Virus record (IMG/VR): IMGVR_UViG_3300010296_000040
Coordinates: 1-33,180 of that record
Source of the DNA: a virus
DNA: 33,180 bases
Direction: 5' to 3' (one strand)
The position numbers and the translations under genes were made by a program. This document shows, piece by piece, positions 9,601 to 19,500 of the stretch (its first letter is position 1; every line of letters begins with the position of its first letter). Below the pieces are notes generated by a model, which worked only from the letters and a program-made list of their open reading frames with translations, was not told where the DNA came from and ran no database searches.

Positions 9601-11930
9601 TTCTGTTTACGGAAGCTCCAAAGGAAGGATCTAAGTGTTCCGTTTTCTATTATAGAGGATCTTCTATTGATGTTGAGGAGATTGAACCTCCAGCAACAAT
9701 TAAACCTGGAGATATCATTCAGATTAAAGAAAATAAATTGGATGTTCTCGATAGAGACCAGTTTGAGAGAATGTCCAAGAGAATCGTTGCCTCCGATGTA
9801 CTTGAAACCTTTACCTATGATAGTTTGGGTATTAACACATCTCAGGATGCAGAGAGACCACTTTCTTGGGAAAAACAGAAGTCTGATAAAATTATTTCGG
9901 GTGTCTATTATTCTAAGAACAGATTAAATTATAGAAGTAAAATTAGTCCAGTTACTAGAATTATCAATAACGTCGGACAAACAGATGATGCGATATATGT
10001 CCAAAATGCGTTTCCAACATTCAGTGAAATTGATCTTTTGACTGAAGAAGATAGACACATTGAAATTTTCGAAGAAAGAGAGATCGAACCAGCAATTATT
10101 ACTACAGTAGTATCTACTTCCTCTAGTATTTCTAATTTAAGTATTGCTTCTTCTGGTGTTGGATATCTGAATGTCACAAATCCAGAGATTTCTATCTCTG
10201 GCGCAAAAGTGACAAGAAAGGATCCAATGGTCGATTGGAAATTTGATGTGATTACAGGAGAAATCTATTCTTCAAACTTACAGGCCATCACTCAATATGA
10301 ACCCATCATTGCAGTTGGCAGTAGTAGTCAATACATCAATACTCTTAGTGGTTTCTTCTGGGAAAGAGGAAATATTGGATTTGGTGGAACAATAACCTTT
10401 AATGCCATTGACGTTGGAGTAGAAGGATCCAATTATAGAACTATTGCGGTTGGTGAATATGCAGCTGCTGCGACTGCAGTCGCATACGGCGATACTGTTG
10501 GTCCTTGGACGGAATTGAATCTTATCGAACAGAGACAAATTCCTTCTATTGGTCTTAGTGTTGACTATCCAACTACTTTTGATAGAGAATTTAATGATGT
10601 GATGTGGGATCCTACCGCTGGATCTTGGGTTGCCATTGGATTTGGTGGATCCATTTTCACTGGTGTTGGAATTGGAACAACAACTCTTTATAGTCAGTAT
10701 TCTGGTACTCCACAGACACTTCATGGCATTACATATGCACAAAATGAATATATTGTTGTTGGAAATGGTGGTGCTATTCTTGCTTCTAATAAAGGTAGAA
10801 TTTGGGGACTTAAGACCAGTAATACCTTAAAGAATTTGAAAGATGTTATCTATGACGGAAGTAGATTTGTTGCTGTTGGTGATCAAGGTACTATTGTTAC
10901 TTCAACTGATAAAAACTTCTGGTTCCCATTTAGCGAAAATCTTCCAGCAGGCACCACTTCTCCTGCAACCTTTGATTTTGATAAACTGAGATATAAGGAT
11001 GGAATCTATGTTGGCATTACCACACTGGGTGAAATTTATTATTCTTTAGATCTTGCAAACTGGAACTATAGATATAGTGGCCAAAGTCAACCAGTTGGAG
11101 ATCTAGTGTTCTCTGATTTTGGTTTAGAGGGCAGACTTATTGTTGTTGGTAGTTCTGGAACTGCATATTACGCAGAACCAATCTTCAACAGAGCAACTGC
11201 AACTTGTGCCGTTACAAATGGCGGAGTTTCTACTGCAGTGATTATCAATGGTGGTTTTGGATATGAATACGACACTAATCCACCAGTAGTTGTACAGACA
11301 GATACGCCAAAGAGAGAAACTGTATATTCCTTCAAGACAGTTGGTGATTTTGGAACAATTGTTGGAATGAATACCTTTATTACTGGAATTGGATTTAGTG
11401 TTCCACCAAAACTTGAATTCTATCTCAAGTCCGAATTTAATGATAATACTAATCTTGGATATGGATACTCTTCTTTAAATGCTTTTGGTATTAATAATTC
11501 CCAACTCCAAATAGGTGATTATTTCGTAATTTACGATAGTCCAGTAGTTGTTGGACATGCCTTAACTGGAATCAGTACTCACGTTGGTGGGTACAATAAC
11601 TATCCAACAAATAAAGTTGGAATTATTTCAGAAGGCGAGAATTTGAATGGATTGTTCAGAGTCGATGATGTTACTGTGCCTGATGTGGTAAGTGGTATTG
11701 TTACTGTTACTTGTTCATTCTTACCTGGACCAAATAGTAATAGTCAAATTCAAGTTGGAATTGGTACTACAGCAATTAGTGATTATTATGGTAAGTATTC
11801 TTGGGGTAAAATTTACGATTTCCAGAATAGAATTTCTGGAAATCCAGAGAACTTCTTTGTCAATGTTGATGCTGGATTGGTTGGACTTTCCACTGCTGCA
11901 CAAATCAGTAGAACGAAGCCTCTTACATAA
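6672..11930 (+). CDS. Large virion structural protein with seven-bladed BNR/Ycf48-like propeller
   Basis: 1752 aa. Order of parts: GG-x-GY beta repeats (residues 30-80, GGSGYASTDPPKITV); a DDIS-FDG module at about 165-250 (FDDISLDFTG ... VLINNVIQTPG); a long beta region with GGGQGY and HGL-x-x-GD segments (LHGLSVGDVVKLTG); a second DDIS module at about 912-1000 (FDDISEFFNG ... IYINDILQTPG); a charged stretch (about 1000-1180) whose sequence looks helix-compatible; seven regular A/V-V-G-x-x-G strands from 1212 to about 1506; then more GG-x-GY and a C-terminal YSWGKIYDFQNR. By position, between the gp9/gp10-like gene and gp8, it could fill a gp10-like role at the wedge periphery, but no full gp10 match is visible. 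Location in the virion is inferred from neighbours and composition. No signal peptide or membrane segment was seen. Confidence 0.75.
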   Translation: MATRFTPGSGAILKPFFNSSYGIEKIEVVEGGSGYASTDPPKITVDGTQTPTAEGVFYPVISGVGSISEIVIFSSGAGYFPVFSTTTSGQAFIDRGVFGTVAAAHTVGTSSVFSGDFNIVDDEIFFSAPPYGKQGPAGLETGSTFSGRMFSRKLDPYQTKDYNVIFDDISLDFTGVAGTQFALTSNLNDITSAYNNVNAGSDIGNNPFVLINNVIQTPGLDFEVADSTSNDINFLSGVPRAGRIIRVGLTTGSGYYYPLAASGKVGIGSTGTVSVIQLTGGGQGYRNVPDVRIRSAEGSGAIATAYLGVNTTTTYSISTATYNEVVGIMTFTTSSSHDYQVGDRIRLVGAGITVVQNLPARNITTFAYTYTTGIATITVDSGHYIGTGSNQSRHLLVEGVLVTDPDLNTVTFREDGYPIVSIASTQVVEIQAGIGTTSYTYDSGGTVKTGIDTNILEGRNLVGFDLIGATADTFTAFVGITTHAHNYVSGGTATKAHAGIITGLGIVDPGANYFIPKTISFVDYEPSNGVTTITAVGDAIGIVTTIANVYYTDATGIATIQGTNLHGLSVGDVVKLTGIGFSTPIGDLEYPLRQPYYEVKSTPSTIDFTVNLGISTLGVHTHQQSTGTFQTYAPHGVKTDDFVVAAGVAMTTNYWPELNIYDAVYDGASGIITVTTTTPHYLSERDFVIMSGIAMTCNYDGGVGILTFPRVTDPYYNGSQVDTVGTSTIFSSFVGTSTITQYSYDGSGTVQHVYRYPLPYLDAYGLVSDQFGDGQYVLEKLDNANFRVQSGLVTSRWMYSRGGTVEKPVYLEISEPIGYFNLPLIYNEDSVGYTTSGIGTNATADVAVNVDGEIGVFDVKEEGVGFKVNDALTIAGLSTDPRVGVLTEFQLNVIEIGNDKFFGFYPGQFVLFDDISEFFNGLRKKFTLSVTTAGVTEILSLKTVEGSDMDVTNNIFIYINDILQTPGEAYSWKGSRVLFTEAPKEGSKCSVFYYRGSSIDVEEIEPPATIKPGDIIQIKENKLDVLDRDQFERMSKRIVASDVLETFTYDSLGINTSQDAERPLSWEKQKSDKIISGVYYSKNRLNYRSKISPVTRIINNVGQTDDAIYVQNAFPTFSEIDLLTEEDRHIEIFEEREIEPAIITTVVSTSSSISNLSIASSGVGYLNVTNPEISISGAKVTRKDPMVDWKFDVITGEIYSSNLQAITQYEPIIAVGSSSQYINTLSGFFWERGNIGFGGTITFNAIDVGVEGSNYRTIAVGEYAAAATAVAYGDTVGPWTELNLIEQRQIPSIGLSVDYPTTFDREFNDVMWDPTAGSWVAIGFGGSIFTGVGIGTTTLYSQYSGTPQTLHGITYAQNEYIVVGNGGAILASNKGRIWGLKTSNTLKNLKDVIYDGSRFVAVGDQGTIVTSTDKNFWFPFSENLPAGTTSPATFDFDKLRYKDGIYVGITTLGEIYYSLDLANWNYRYSGQSQPVGDLVFSDFGLEGRLIVVGSSGTAYYAEPIFNRATATCAVTNGGVSTAVIINGGFGYEYDTNPPVVVQTDTPKRETVYSFKTVGDFGTIVGMNTFITGIGFSVPPKLEFYLKSEFNDNTNLGYGYSSLNAFGINNSQLQIGDYFVIYDSPVVVGHALTGISTHVGGYNNYPTNKVGIISEGENLNGLFRVDDVTVPDVVSGIVTVTCSFLPGPNSNSQIQVGIGTTAISDYYGKYSWGKIYDFQNRISGNPENFFVNVDAGLVGLSTAAQISRTKPLT
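10281..11190 (+). repeat. Seven BNR-like blades inside the 1752-aa protein
   Basis: Seven phased strands recur: IIAVGSSS (residue 1212), TIAVGEYA (about 1257), WVAIGFGGSI (1319), YIVVGNGGAI (1360), FVAVGDQGTI (1399), YVGITTLGEI (1446) and LIVVGSSGTA (1489). Spacing is about 39-61 residues. Several are followed by a Trp (IWGLK, NFWFPF, NWNYRY), and blades 4 and 5 are preceded by LHGITY and LKDVIYDGSR. This is the blade pattern of BNR/Asp-box propellers, including the seven-bladed Ycf48/Hcf136 type. The repeat is seen directly; the fold is inferred. Confidence 0.7.
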
Positions 11931-11934
11931 CGTC

Positions 11935-11942
11935 TATAAATA
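11935..11942 (+). promoter_or_regulatory. T4-type late promoter TATAAATA
   Basis: Exact TATAAATA starts 4 bases after the stop at 11930 and 31 bases before the gp8 ATG. It is the only promoter-like box before the gp8, DUF4815 and 68-aa genes, so these three probably share its transcript. Confidence 0.85.
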
Positions 11943-11965
11943 AAGAAAAAATCAGCTCGGTTAAA

Positions 11966-13561
11966 ATGCCCGCCATCATTTCAGACCAATTTAGAATTCT
12001 CAACGCAGAGACTTTTGTGAAAAGTTTTGTTGGCGTTGGTTCTACAGTTAATAAGTATTATACTTTTATTGGACTACCAAATTCCACGAATCCTGAGGGT
12101 GGCGGTGTTAGTGATTGGAACACTAACACACCTTCGCCATTAGATGGTTTTAAGGAAGAGGGTGAAGTAAAAGAATCTATTATTGCCCTGAAGAAAGTTA
12201 CTGATAAGGATGTCCGCAGACTTATTAGAAAAGTAAACTGGGTTGCGGGACAAACCTATGAGATGTATAGACATGACTATAACATCTATAATTTGACTCC
12301 AACTACTTCACAGGCAAATCTGTATGAAGCAAATTATTATGTTGTCAATGAAGATCTGAGAGTTTATATTTGTTTGCAGAATGGATCTGACCCCGAGAAT
12401 CCAAAAGGTCGTCCTTCTTACGATCAACCACAATTTATTGACTTAGAACCAAGAGCTGCTGGTACATCTGGTGATGGATATATTTGGAAATATCTTTATA
12501 CCATTAAACCATCCGAGATCGTAAAATTTGATTCTATTGAGTATATTCCAGTTCCAGAGAACTGGGGTGTGCAGGGAGAGACTGTATCTACCAAAAATAA
12601 TGCTATTGATGGAAAAATTGAAGTCGTAGTTATTGATAATAGAGGTACGAGTTATCAGCCAATCTCCACTTCATTTGCAAATATTCCCATCCTTGGCGAT
12701 GGAACTGGTGGAAAGGCAACGATTACAATTGACTCTTTCGGTAAAGTATCCGAAATCTTTGTTACTGATGGTGGTAAAGGATACACTCATGGAAATATTC
12801 AGTTCTATCCAGGTGCTCCTGGAAGTGAGGCTGGTGGTCCATTAGAAAACCTCACTAACACTGGTATTGGTACTACAGCAAGAGCTCAATTTGGAGTGAT
12901 TATTCCTCCTAAAGGTGGGCATGGTTATGACATTTATCGTGAACTTGGTGCATATAGAGTTCTTCTCTATTCTAGATTTGAAACTCAAGAGACAAACCCA
13001 GACGTTATTGAGGGCAATGACTTTGCCAGAATTGGAGTTCTTAAAAATCCCACTGTATTTGGAAGTGACAAAGAACTTCTAGATACATCAGTTGTCAGTG
13101 GTCTTCAGGCACTAAAACTGTCTGGTGTTTCTACACAGACAACTTATGCCGTGGATTCTACCATTACTCAAACAGTTGGACTTGGATCTACCGCCATCGG
13201 TATGGTTGCATCATGGGATCCCGTTACTGCAGTTCTTAAGTATTATCAACCAGTTGGTCTTGCTAAGAGTGAGAGTGGATATAAAATTATTCCATTCACC
13301 TCAAATCCAGATGCAGGATATGGAGTTACTATCAATGGTAGTTCTGTAACTGGACCAGTTTTGTCGTTGAACACTGATTTCAACGGTATTACAACGTCAA
13401 TAAATAATACGACATACCAGTTAGGCATTAACTTCGTCGCTGGTATTGCTTCGGCAGAATACAACAAGAAATCTGGAGAGCTTATCTACATCGATAATAG
13501 GACCGCAATTCCCAGATCATCTAGTCAGAAGGAAGACATTAAAATCGTACTGGAGTTCTAA
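11966..13561 (+). CDS. 8: Baseplate wedge protein gp8
   Basis: 531 aa. gp8 is a structural subunit of the hexagonal baseplate wedge. The match to T4 gp8 (334 aa) can be followed by eye in two places. The first is a central block, YICLQNG ... SGDGYIWKYLYTIKPSEI ... EYIPVPENW, against T4 YRCLDVP ... PGDGYVWEYLFEIPPD ... EYIVVPWPEE. The second is the C-terminus, KKSGELIYIDNR ... IKIVLEF, against HSGEMIYMENR ... INILFTF. The N-terminus, MPAIISDQFRILNAETFVKS, is the usual cyanophage gp8 start. The extra length lies between these blocks (about residues 215-330) and holds a GG-x-GY beta module (IFVTDGGKGYTHGNIQFYPG). A late promoter precedes it and the next gene begins 6 bases after its stop. Confidence 0.92.
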   Translation: MPAIISDQFRILNAETFVKSFVGVGSTVNKYYTFIGLPNSTNPEGGGVSDWNTNTPSPLDGFKEEGEVKESIIALKKVTDKDVRRLIRKVNWVAGQTYEMYRHDYNIYNLTPTTSQANLYEANYYVVNEDLRVYICLQNGSDPENPKGRPSYDQPQFIDLEPRAAGTSGDGYIWKYLYTIKPSEIVKFDSIEYIPVPENWGVQGETVSTKNNAIDGKIEVVVIDNRGTSYQPISTSFANIPILGDGTGGKATITIDSFGKVSEIFVTDGGKGYTHGNIQFYPGAPGSEAGGPLENLTNTGIGTTARAQFGVIIPPKGGHGYDIYRELGAYRVLLYSRFETQETNPDVIEGNDFARIGVLKNPTVFGSDKELLDTSVVSGLQALKLSGVSTQTTYAVDSTITQTVGLGSTAIGMVASWDPVTAVLKYYQPVGLAKSESGYKIIPFTSNPDAGYGVTINGSSVTGPVLSLNTDFNGITTSINNTTYQLGINFVAGIASAEYNKKSGELIYIDNRTAIPRSSSQKEDIKIVLEF

Positions 13562-13567
13562 AGAACA

Positions 13568-16500
13568 ATGCCACAAAATACTAACCTCAATGCGTCTCCA
13601 TATTTTGACGATTTTAGTGAAGATAAAAATTATCAAAAGGTATTATTCAAGCCAGGACTCCCTATTCAGGCTAGGGAATTAACGACTCTGCAATCGATCC
13701 TTCAGAATCAGATTGAGAAGTTCGGTAAGCATTTCTTTAAAGAAGGATCCGTTGTTATTCCTGGTCAGATTGCATATGATTCGGATTTCACCGCAGTAAT
13801 GATTGACGAGACCCACCTGGGTCTACCAGTTAATCTTTATCTGAATAGTTTGGTTGGCAAAACAATCAAAGGCGAAGATAGTGGTGTAACTGCTAAGGTA
13901 GAAACCTTTATCACCAATTCTACGTCTGATCTTGGTAACTACACTCTGTATGTAAAGTATCAGAGTTCTAGTGAAACCGACTTTGCCAGACAGACATTCT
14001 CTGATGGGGAAAACCTTATTACTCTTGATGAGGTTCAATACGGACTTTCTAATATTAGATCTGGTTCTAGTTTTGCAACTACGACTATTTCCAGTTCTAC
14101 TAGGACTGGTTCAGCTGCAAAGATTGCTGATGGAGTATACTTTATTCGTGGTTTCTTTGTAAATGTTCAGTCGCAAACAGTAATCCTCGATCAGTATTCT
14201 AATAGACCTAGTTATAGAGTTGGTTTGTTGGTAACTGAGGAGTTAGTCACAGCATCCCAAACGAATTCGGATTTGTTTGATAATGCTAGGGGATTTTCTA
14301 ACTTTGCTGCACCAGGTGCTGATAGATTTAAAATTTCCACAACTCTCATCAAAAAGTCGTTGAATGACTTTGATGATGAAAACTTTGTAGAACTTCTAAG
14401 AGTAGAAAATGGAATTCTCTCTAAGTTTGTTAAAGATAGTAATTATAATCTCATTAGAGATGAATTAGCCAGAAGAACCTATGACGAATCTGGAGATTAC
14501 TATGTAAGACCATTTACTCTCTCCACCAGAGAATCTCTGAATGATAGACAGGGCAATAATGGTGTATATTTTGAAAATCAAAAAACAAAAGGAGGAAATA
14601 TTCCTTCCGATGATCTCCTGACTCTTTCTGTAAGTCCTGGTAAGGCTTACATTAGGGGATATGAAGTAGAAACTATCAATACTACAAATATCGATCTACC
14701 AAAGGCAAGAACAACTCTTACACAAAAGAATGAGTCCCTTTCCTTTACTCTGGGTAGACAAATTGAACTCAATAATGTATATGGTTCTACTCCTGTTGGA
14801 TTTGGAACCACATCCATGGTTCATTTGTATGACCAAAGAACAACAACACCAGGCACTGCATCTGGAACAAAAATTGGTGTTGCTAGAGTATATGATTTAA
14901 AACTCAAGAACTCTGAGTATCAAGATGCGACAACAAAGTTTGAGGCATCTCTTTATGATGTTCAGACATTTAGTTATTTGAATCTGAATGCAACATCGAC
15001 TCTCTCTAGACCTGCCTTTGTTGAGGGACAGAGCAGTAATGCATCTGGATATTTGTATGAAGATATGTCAGATACCAACCAAATGGTACTGTATCAGGTA
15101 TCTGGATCTTTCCAATCGGGTGAAGAAATTATCGTAAATGGTGAAGTATTCAATAGATCGATCACTAGAGCAAAGGATTATAGATTTGATGATGTACACC
15201 AAATCGTAGGAAACTCTGGTGTCCCATTTACTGCAGATCCAATCTTGAATCTTGGTAAACTTCTGGCACCTGCAGGAACACAATATACGATTTCTGCTGC
15301 ATCTGGTGGTGTTTCTACGGTTACTTCTGCAAATGCATCATTTGCAGTTGGAATCAAAACGGGTGATATTGTTCAGTACACAAAAACTGGCAATACAGTT
15401 CCAACTTACAACAGAGTATCTGCAGTTAATACTGCATCTAAAAACGTTGTACTTGCTGCTACAACTAACGTTACTGGAGTTTGTGATGGAACTCTGCCCT
15501 CTGGACAGATAACTACAAATGACTTTTTTAACGTTTCTTTAGAGGTCAAGAATGATGGAGATGCATATCTCTTTTCAGATCTAACAAGATCTAACGTATC
15601 TAACGTAGACCTGACATCTTCTTCTATTGTATTCAGAAAGTCCTATGCAGTATCTGTTGCTGGAGGTGCTTTCAGCCAGGTTCTCGAAACCGATCCAAAC
15701 TTGACTCTGGAACCTTTTGATGAAGAGGATTATACTCTATCATTTGATGATGGAACTATTGAACCACTCACGGATCAAAAACTCACCGTTTCTGGTAGAA
15801 CGGTAACTCTGAGTAATATCAGCACTAACGGTGATGGAAAACTGACTGTTACTTGGAAAAAAATTAATCTCAAACCCAAAAAGAAGGTTTATCAGAGATG
15901 TAGTATTTCTTTGATCGATAAGTCTTCTAAGAGTGGTTCTGGAACAGGCGTAGAAAAATTAGATGATGGACTGACATACAGCACGATTTACGGAACTAGA
16001 GTTCAAGATAGAAGAATCTCTCTTGGTATTTCGGATGTTGCTCAGGTCATTGGTATTTTCGAGTCTTCCACTTCTTCTGATCCAGCACTTCCAAAACTTA
16101 CCCTCGTAAATTTAAATTCAAATATCTTAAATGCGATTAAGGGCGAAACTCTTATTGGTCAAGATTCTGGTGCAGCCGCAGCATTCGTTGCAACCAATGG
16201 AACTAACGAAATTGAGTTTGTATATCTAAATGAAAATGTCTTTAGTAGTAATGAGTTAGTTAAATTTAGAGAATCTAATATTTCTGCAAACATTTCTGGG
16301 ATCATTCCTGGTGATAGAGATATTAAAGACAACTTTGAATTTGATCCTGGACAACTTAGAGAGTATGTTAACTATTCTGCCATTATCAGAAAGTCTGCCT
16401 CTTCTTCTCCCTCCAGAAAACTTAAAGTAGTTTATAACAACTACTATATTGATTCTTCGGATCCTGGAGATTTCGTAGTTATCAATTCTTATGATGCTGA

Positions 16501-19500
16501 CAGATATACCTACGATCTTCCTACGGTAGATAGACTTCCTGCATCTGACATTATTGATTTTAGACCAAGAGTAACATCATTCTCTGGCGCATTATCTCCA
16601 TTTGAATTTGAGTCTAGAACTTTTGACCCATTAACATCATCTTCTACTCACATCATTGCTAAAGATAAATCTACAAATCTTTCTTATGATTATTATGTTG
16701 GTAGAATTGATAAACTTTACTTGACAAAAGAAGGCATTTTTAGTCTTCAGAAAGGTGTCCCTGCGGATGTGCCCAAAGTACCTAATACTTTGGATAATGC
16801 TCTGGAAGTTGCGACAATCTATGTCCCTCCATATGTTTATTCTGCAGACCAGGTAAGAACACGTCTTCAGTCGCACAAGCGATATAGAATGAAGGATATT
16901 GCGGGTATTGAAAAGAGACTGAAGAATGTAGAATATTATACTTCACTTTCTCTTTTGGAAAGTGAGACCGCTAACATGACTCTGAGGGATCCTCAGACTA
17001 ACTTGGATAGATTTAAGGCAGGTTTCTTTGTTGATAACTTTAAGTCTATTCTTGGTGGTGATATTCAAAATGTCCAATTTAAGGCAAGTATTGACACTGT
17101 TGCTGGAAGATTGAGACCATCTCACTATACGACATCTATTGATCTTCTGTTGGGTTCGGAAGTTGTTGTTGGTGCGGCTACATCTGCCAACCCATCTGCA
17201 GACTATCGATTTGTAAGTGACCTCGGCGATACGAACGTTGTGAGAAAGGGTGACGTTGTGTGTCTTAACTATTCTAATGTAACGTATATTGAGAATAAGT
17301 TTGCTACGAGAATTGAAAACGTAAACCCATTTGCAGTTGTCAACTGGATTGGTCAAATTGAACTGAATCCATCTAGTGATACTTGGATCGAGACTAGAAG
17401 AAGTGCCAGAACCTACGATATTGAAGGTAGTTTTAGTGCCTCTATGGCGATTACTGGTGCAGATAGTAATACTGGTATGTCTCCAGTTGATTGGGGATCT
17501 TGGGAGACTACTTGGACTGGACAAAGTGTCAGTCTTGGTGGCGCTATTGAAACTATTTCAAGAGATATTGGTTCTACCAGCTCTCAAAGTCGTGGCGGTT
17601 TCCAAGGTGGTCGCGGTATTCCCATTACTACTACAACTACCACAACAAGTAGAACGACAACCTTCAGAAATCAGACAACTACTACAACTAGAAACCAAAC
17701 CAGAGAAGGCATTCAGTTCCGTGTTGGTGAAAGATTCGACTCTACCAGCCTTGGTGATAAAGTAGTCTCTCTCGATGTTGTCGCAACGATGAGATCGAGA
17801 AATATTGAATTTATTTGCAGAAGACTGAAACCTAATACCAGACTCTATTCATTCTTCGATAACGTTGATATGAATAGGTACACTGTACCCAAACTGATTG
17901 AAATTGAAATGGTCAGTGGTACTTTTGGTACTGGAGAAGTTGTTCAGGGATCTTTAGGTTCTGCCAACGTTAGATTCAGACTTGCACAACAAAACCACAA
18001 GTATGGCCCATACAATGCTCCAACTGAAGTTTATAAAGTAAATCCATATTCTCCTGCCGATGGATTGTCATCGACATACTCTTCTACAGCAACAGCATTG
18101 AACGTTGATACTGCATCTCTGGAACTCCAGTCTGCATCTGGATTCTTTGGTTATGTAAGTAAGGGAATGAGATTAGTTGGTCAATCGAGTGGTGCTATTG
18201 CTACCGTTAAGGACATTAGACTGATTACTGATCAAGCAGGCGTGTTGATTGGATCTATGTTTATCCCCGATCCCGTTACTCCAGCTACTCCTACATTTGA
18301 CACTGGTACAAAGACATTCACGTTGTCTTCTAGTTCTACTAATGAAACTATTTCTGGATTCACTGATAGTTCTGCCGAAACAAACTTTACTTCTCAAGGT
18401 ACTCTACAGAATGTAGAGGAATCTACTCTGAGAATGAGAAATGCAGATGTTCAAAGAATTCCTAGATCGGATTCTAGAACAATTACTGAGACCGACACTA
18501 GATTAGTTGCTGATACTACATTTAGTAATAGAACAACTCAACAAACAAGATGGGTTGACCCTCTTGCCGAATCTTTTGAGGTTCCAGATGTAAATGGTGT
18601 ATTCCTCACCAAGTGTGATGTGTTCTTTAGAACTAAGGACTCTAAGAGTTTGCCAGTTACTCTCCAAGTTAGAACTTTGCAAACTGGTTTGCCAACCCAA
18701 ACAATTCTGCCATTTGGTGAGGCAATTCTCGATCCAGATAATGTTGTGGTTTCTGAAGATGGAACAAAGGCAACTACTTTTGAGTTCCCATCCCCTGTTT
18801 ATTGTGAAGGTGGCGGTGAATATGCATTGGTTCTTCTTTCGGCATCTAATGAGTATACCGTCTTCATCTCCAGAATGGGAGAGGAAGACATCACCACAGT
18901 AAATAGACCAGATTCCGAGAAAATTATTGTTTCTCAACAACCACTCCTCGGTTCTCTGTTCAAGTCACAGAACGGTGCTACTTGGGATCCCAGTCAGTTT
19001 GAAGATCTTAAGTTCACTCTCTATAGAGCAGAGTTCGCAGCAAATCAAGGAAACGTTAGGTTCTATAATCCCGATCTAGATGTCGGTAACAGACAAATTG
19101 CTGCTTTAAGAAGAAATCCACTTGATATGGTTTCTAGAAATGTAGTTGTTGGTCTTGCTAAGAGTCTGACCTCCACAGAAGCAGCTGCATTAACACCTGG
19201 TATTACAATTCAACAACAAAACAATAGTAACTTTAAAGCAAAACTTTCTAAGGTTCTTGGTGCGGTTGGAGTCGGAAGTGACCTCGTTCTCAGTTCTATC
19301 GGTGCAGGGTTCACTAGTGGTTCCGTCGTTTATAGTAACGTTCCTCTCATCGCTAGAACTGGTAATGGTTCTGGTGCTAAGGCAAATATTCACGTCAACG
19401 GTGGTGTTGCTGTTGCTGCAACAGTTGCTATCGGTGGAACAGGATATTCTGCTGGCGATATCTTGACGGTTAATGCAGTAGATACAGGCGGATTTGGTAA

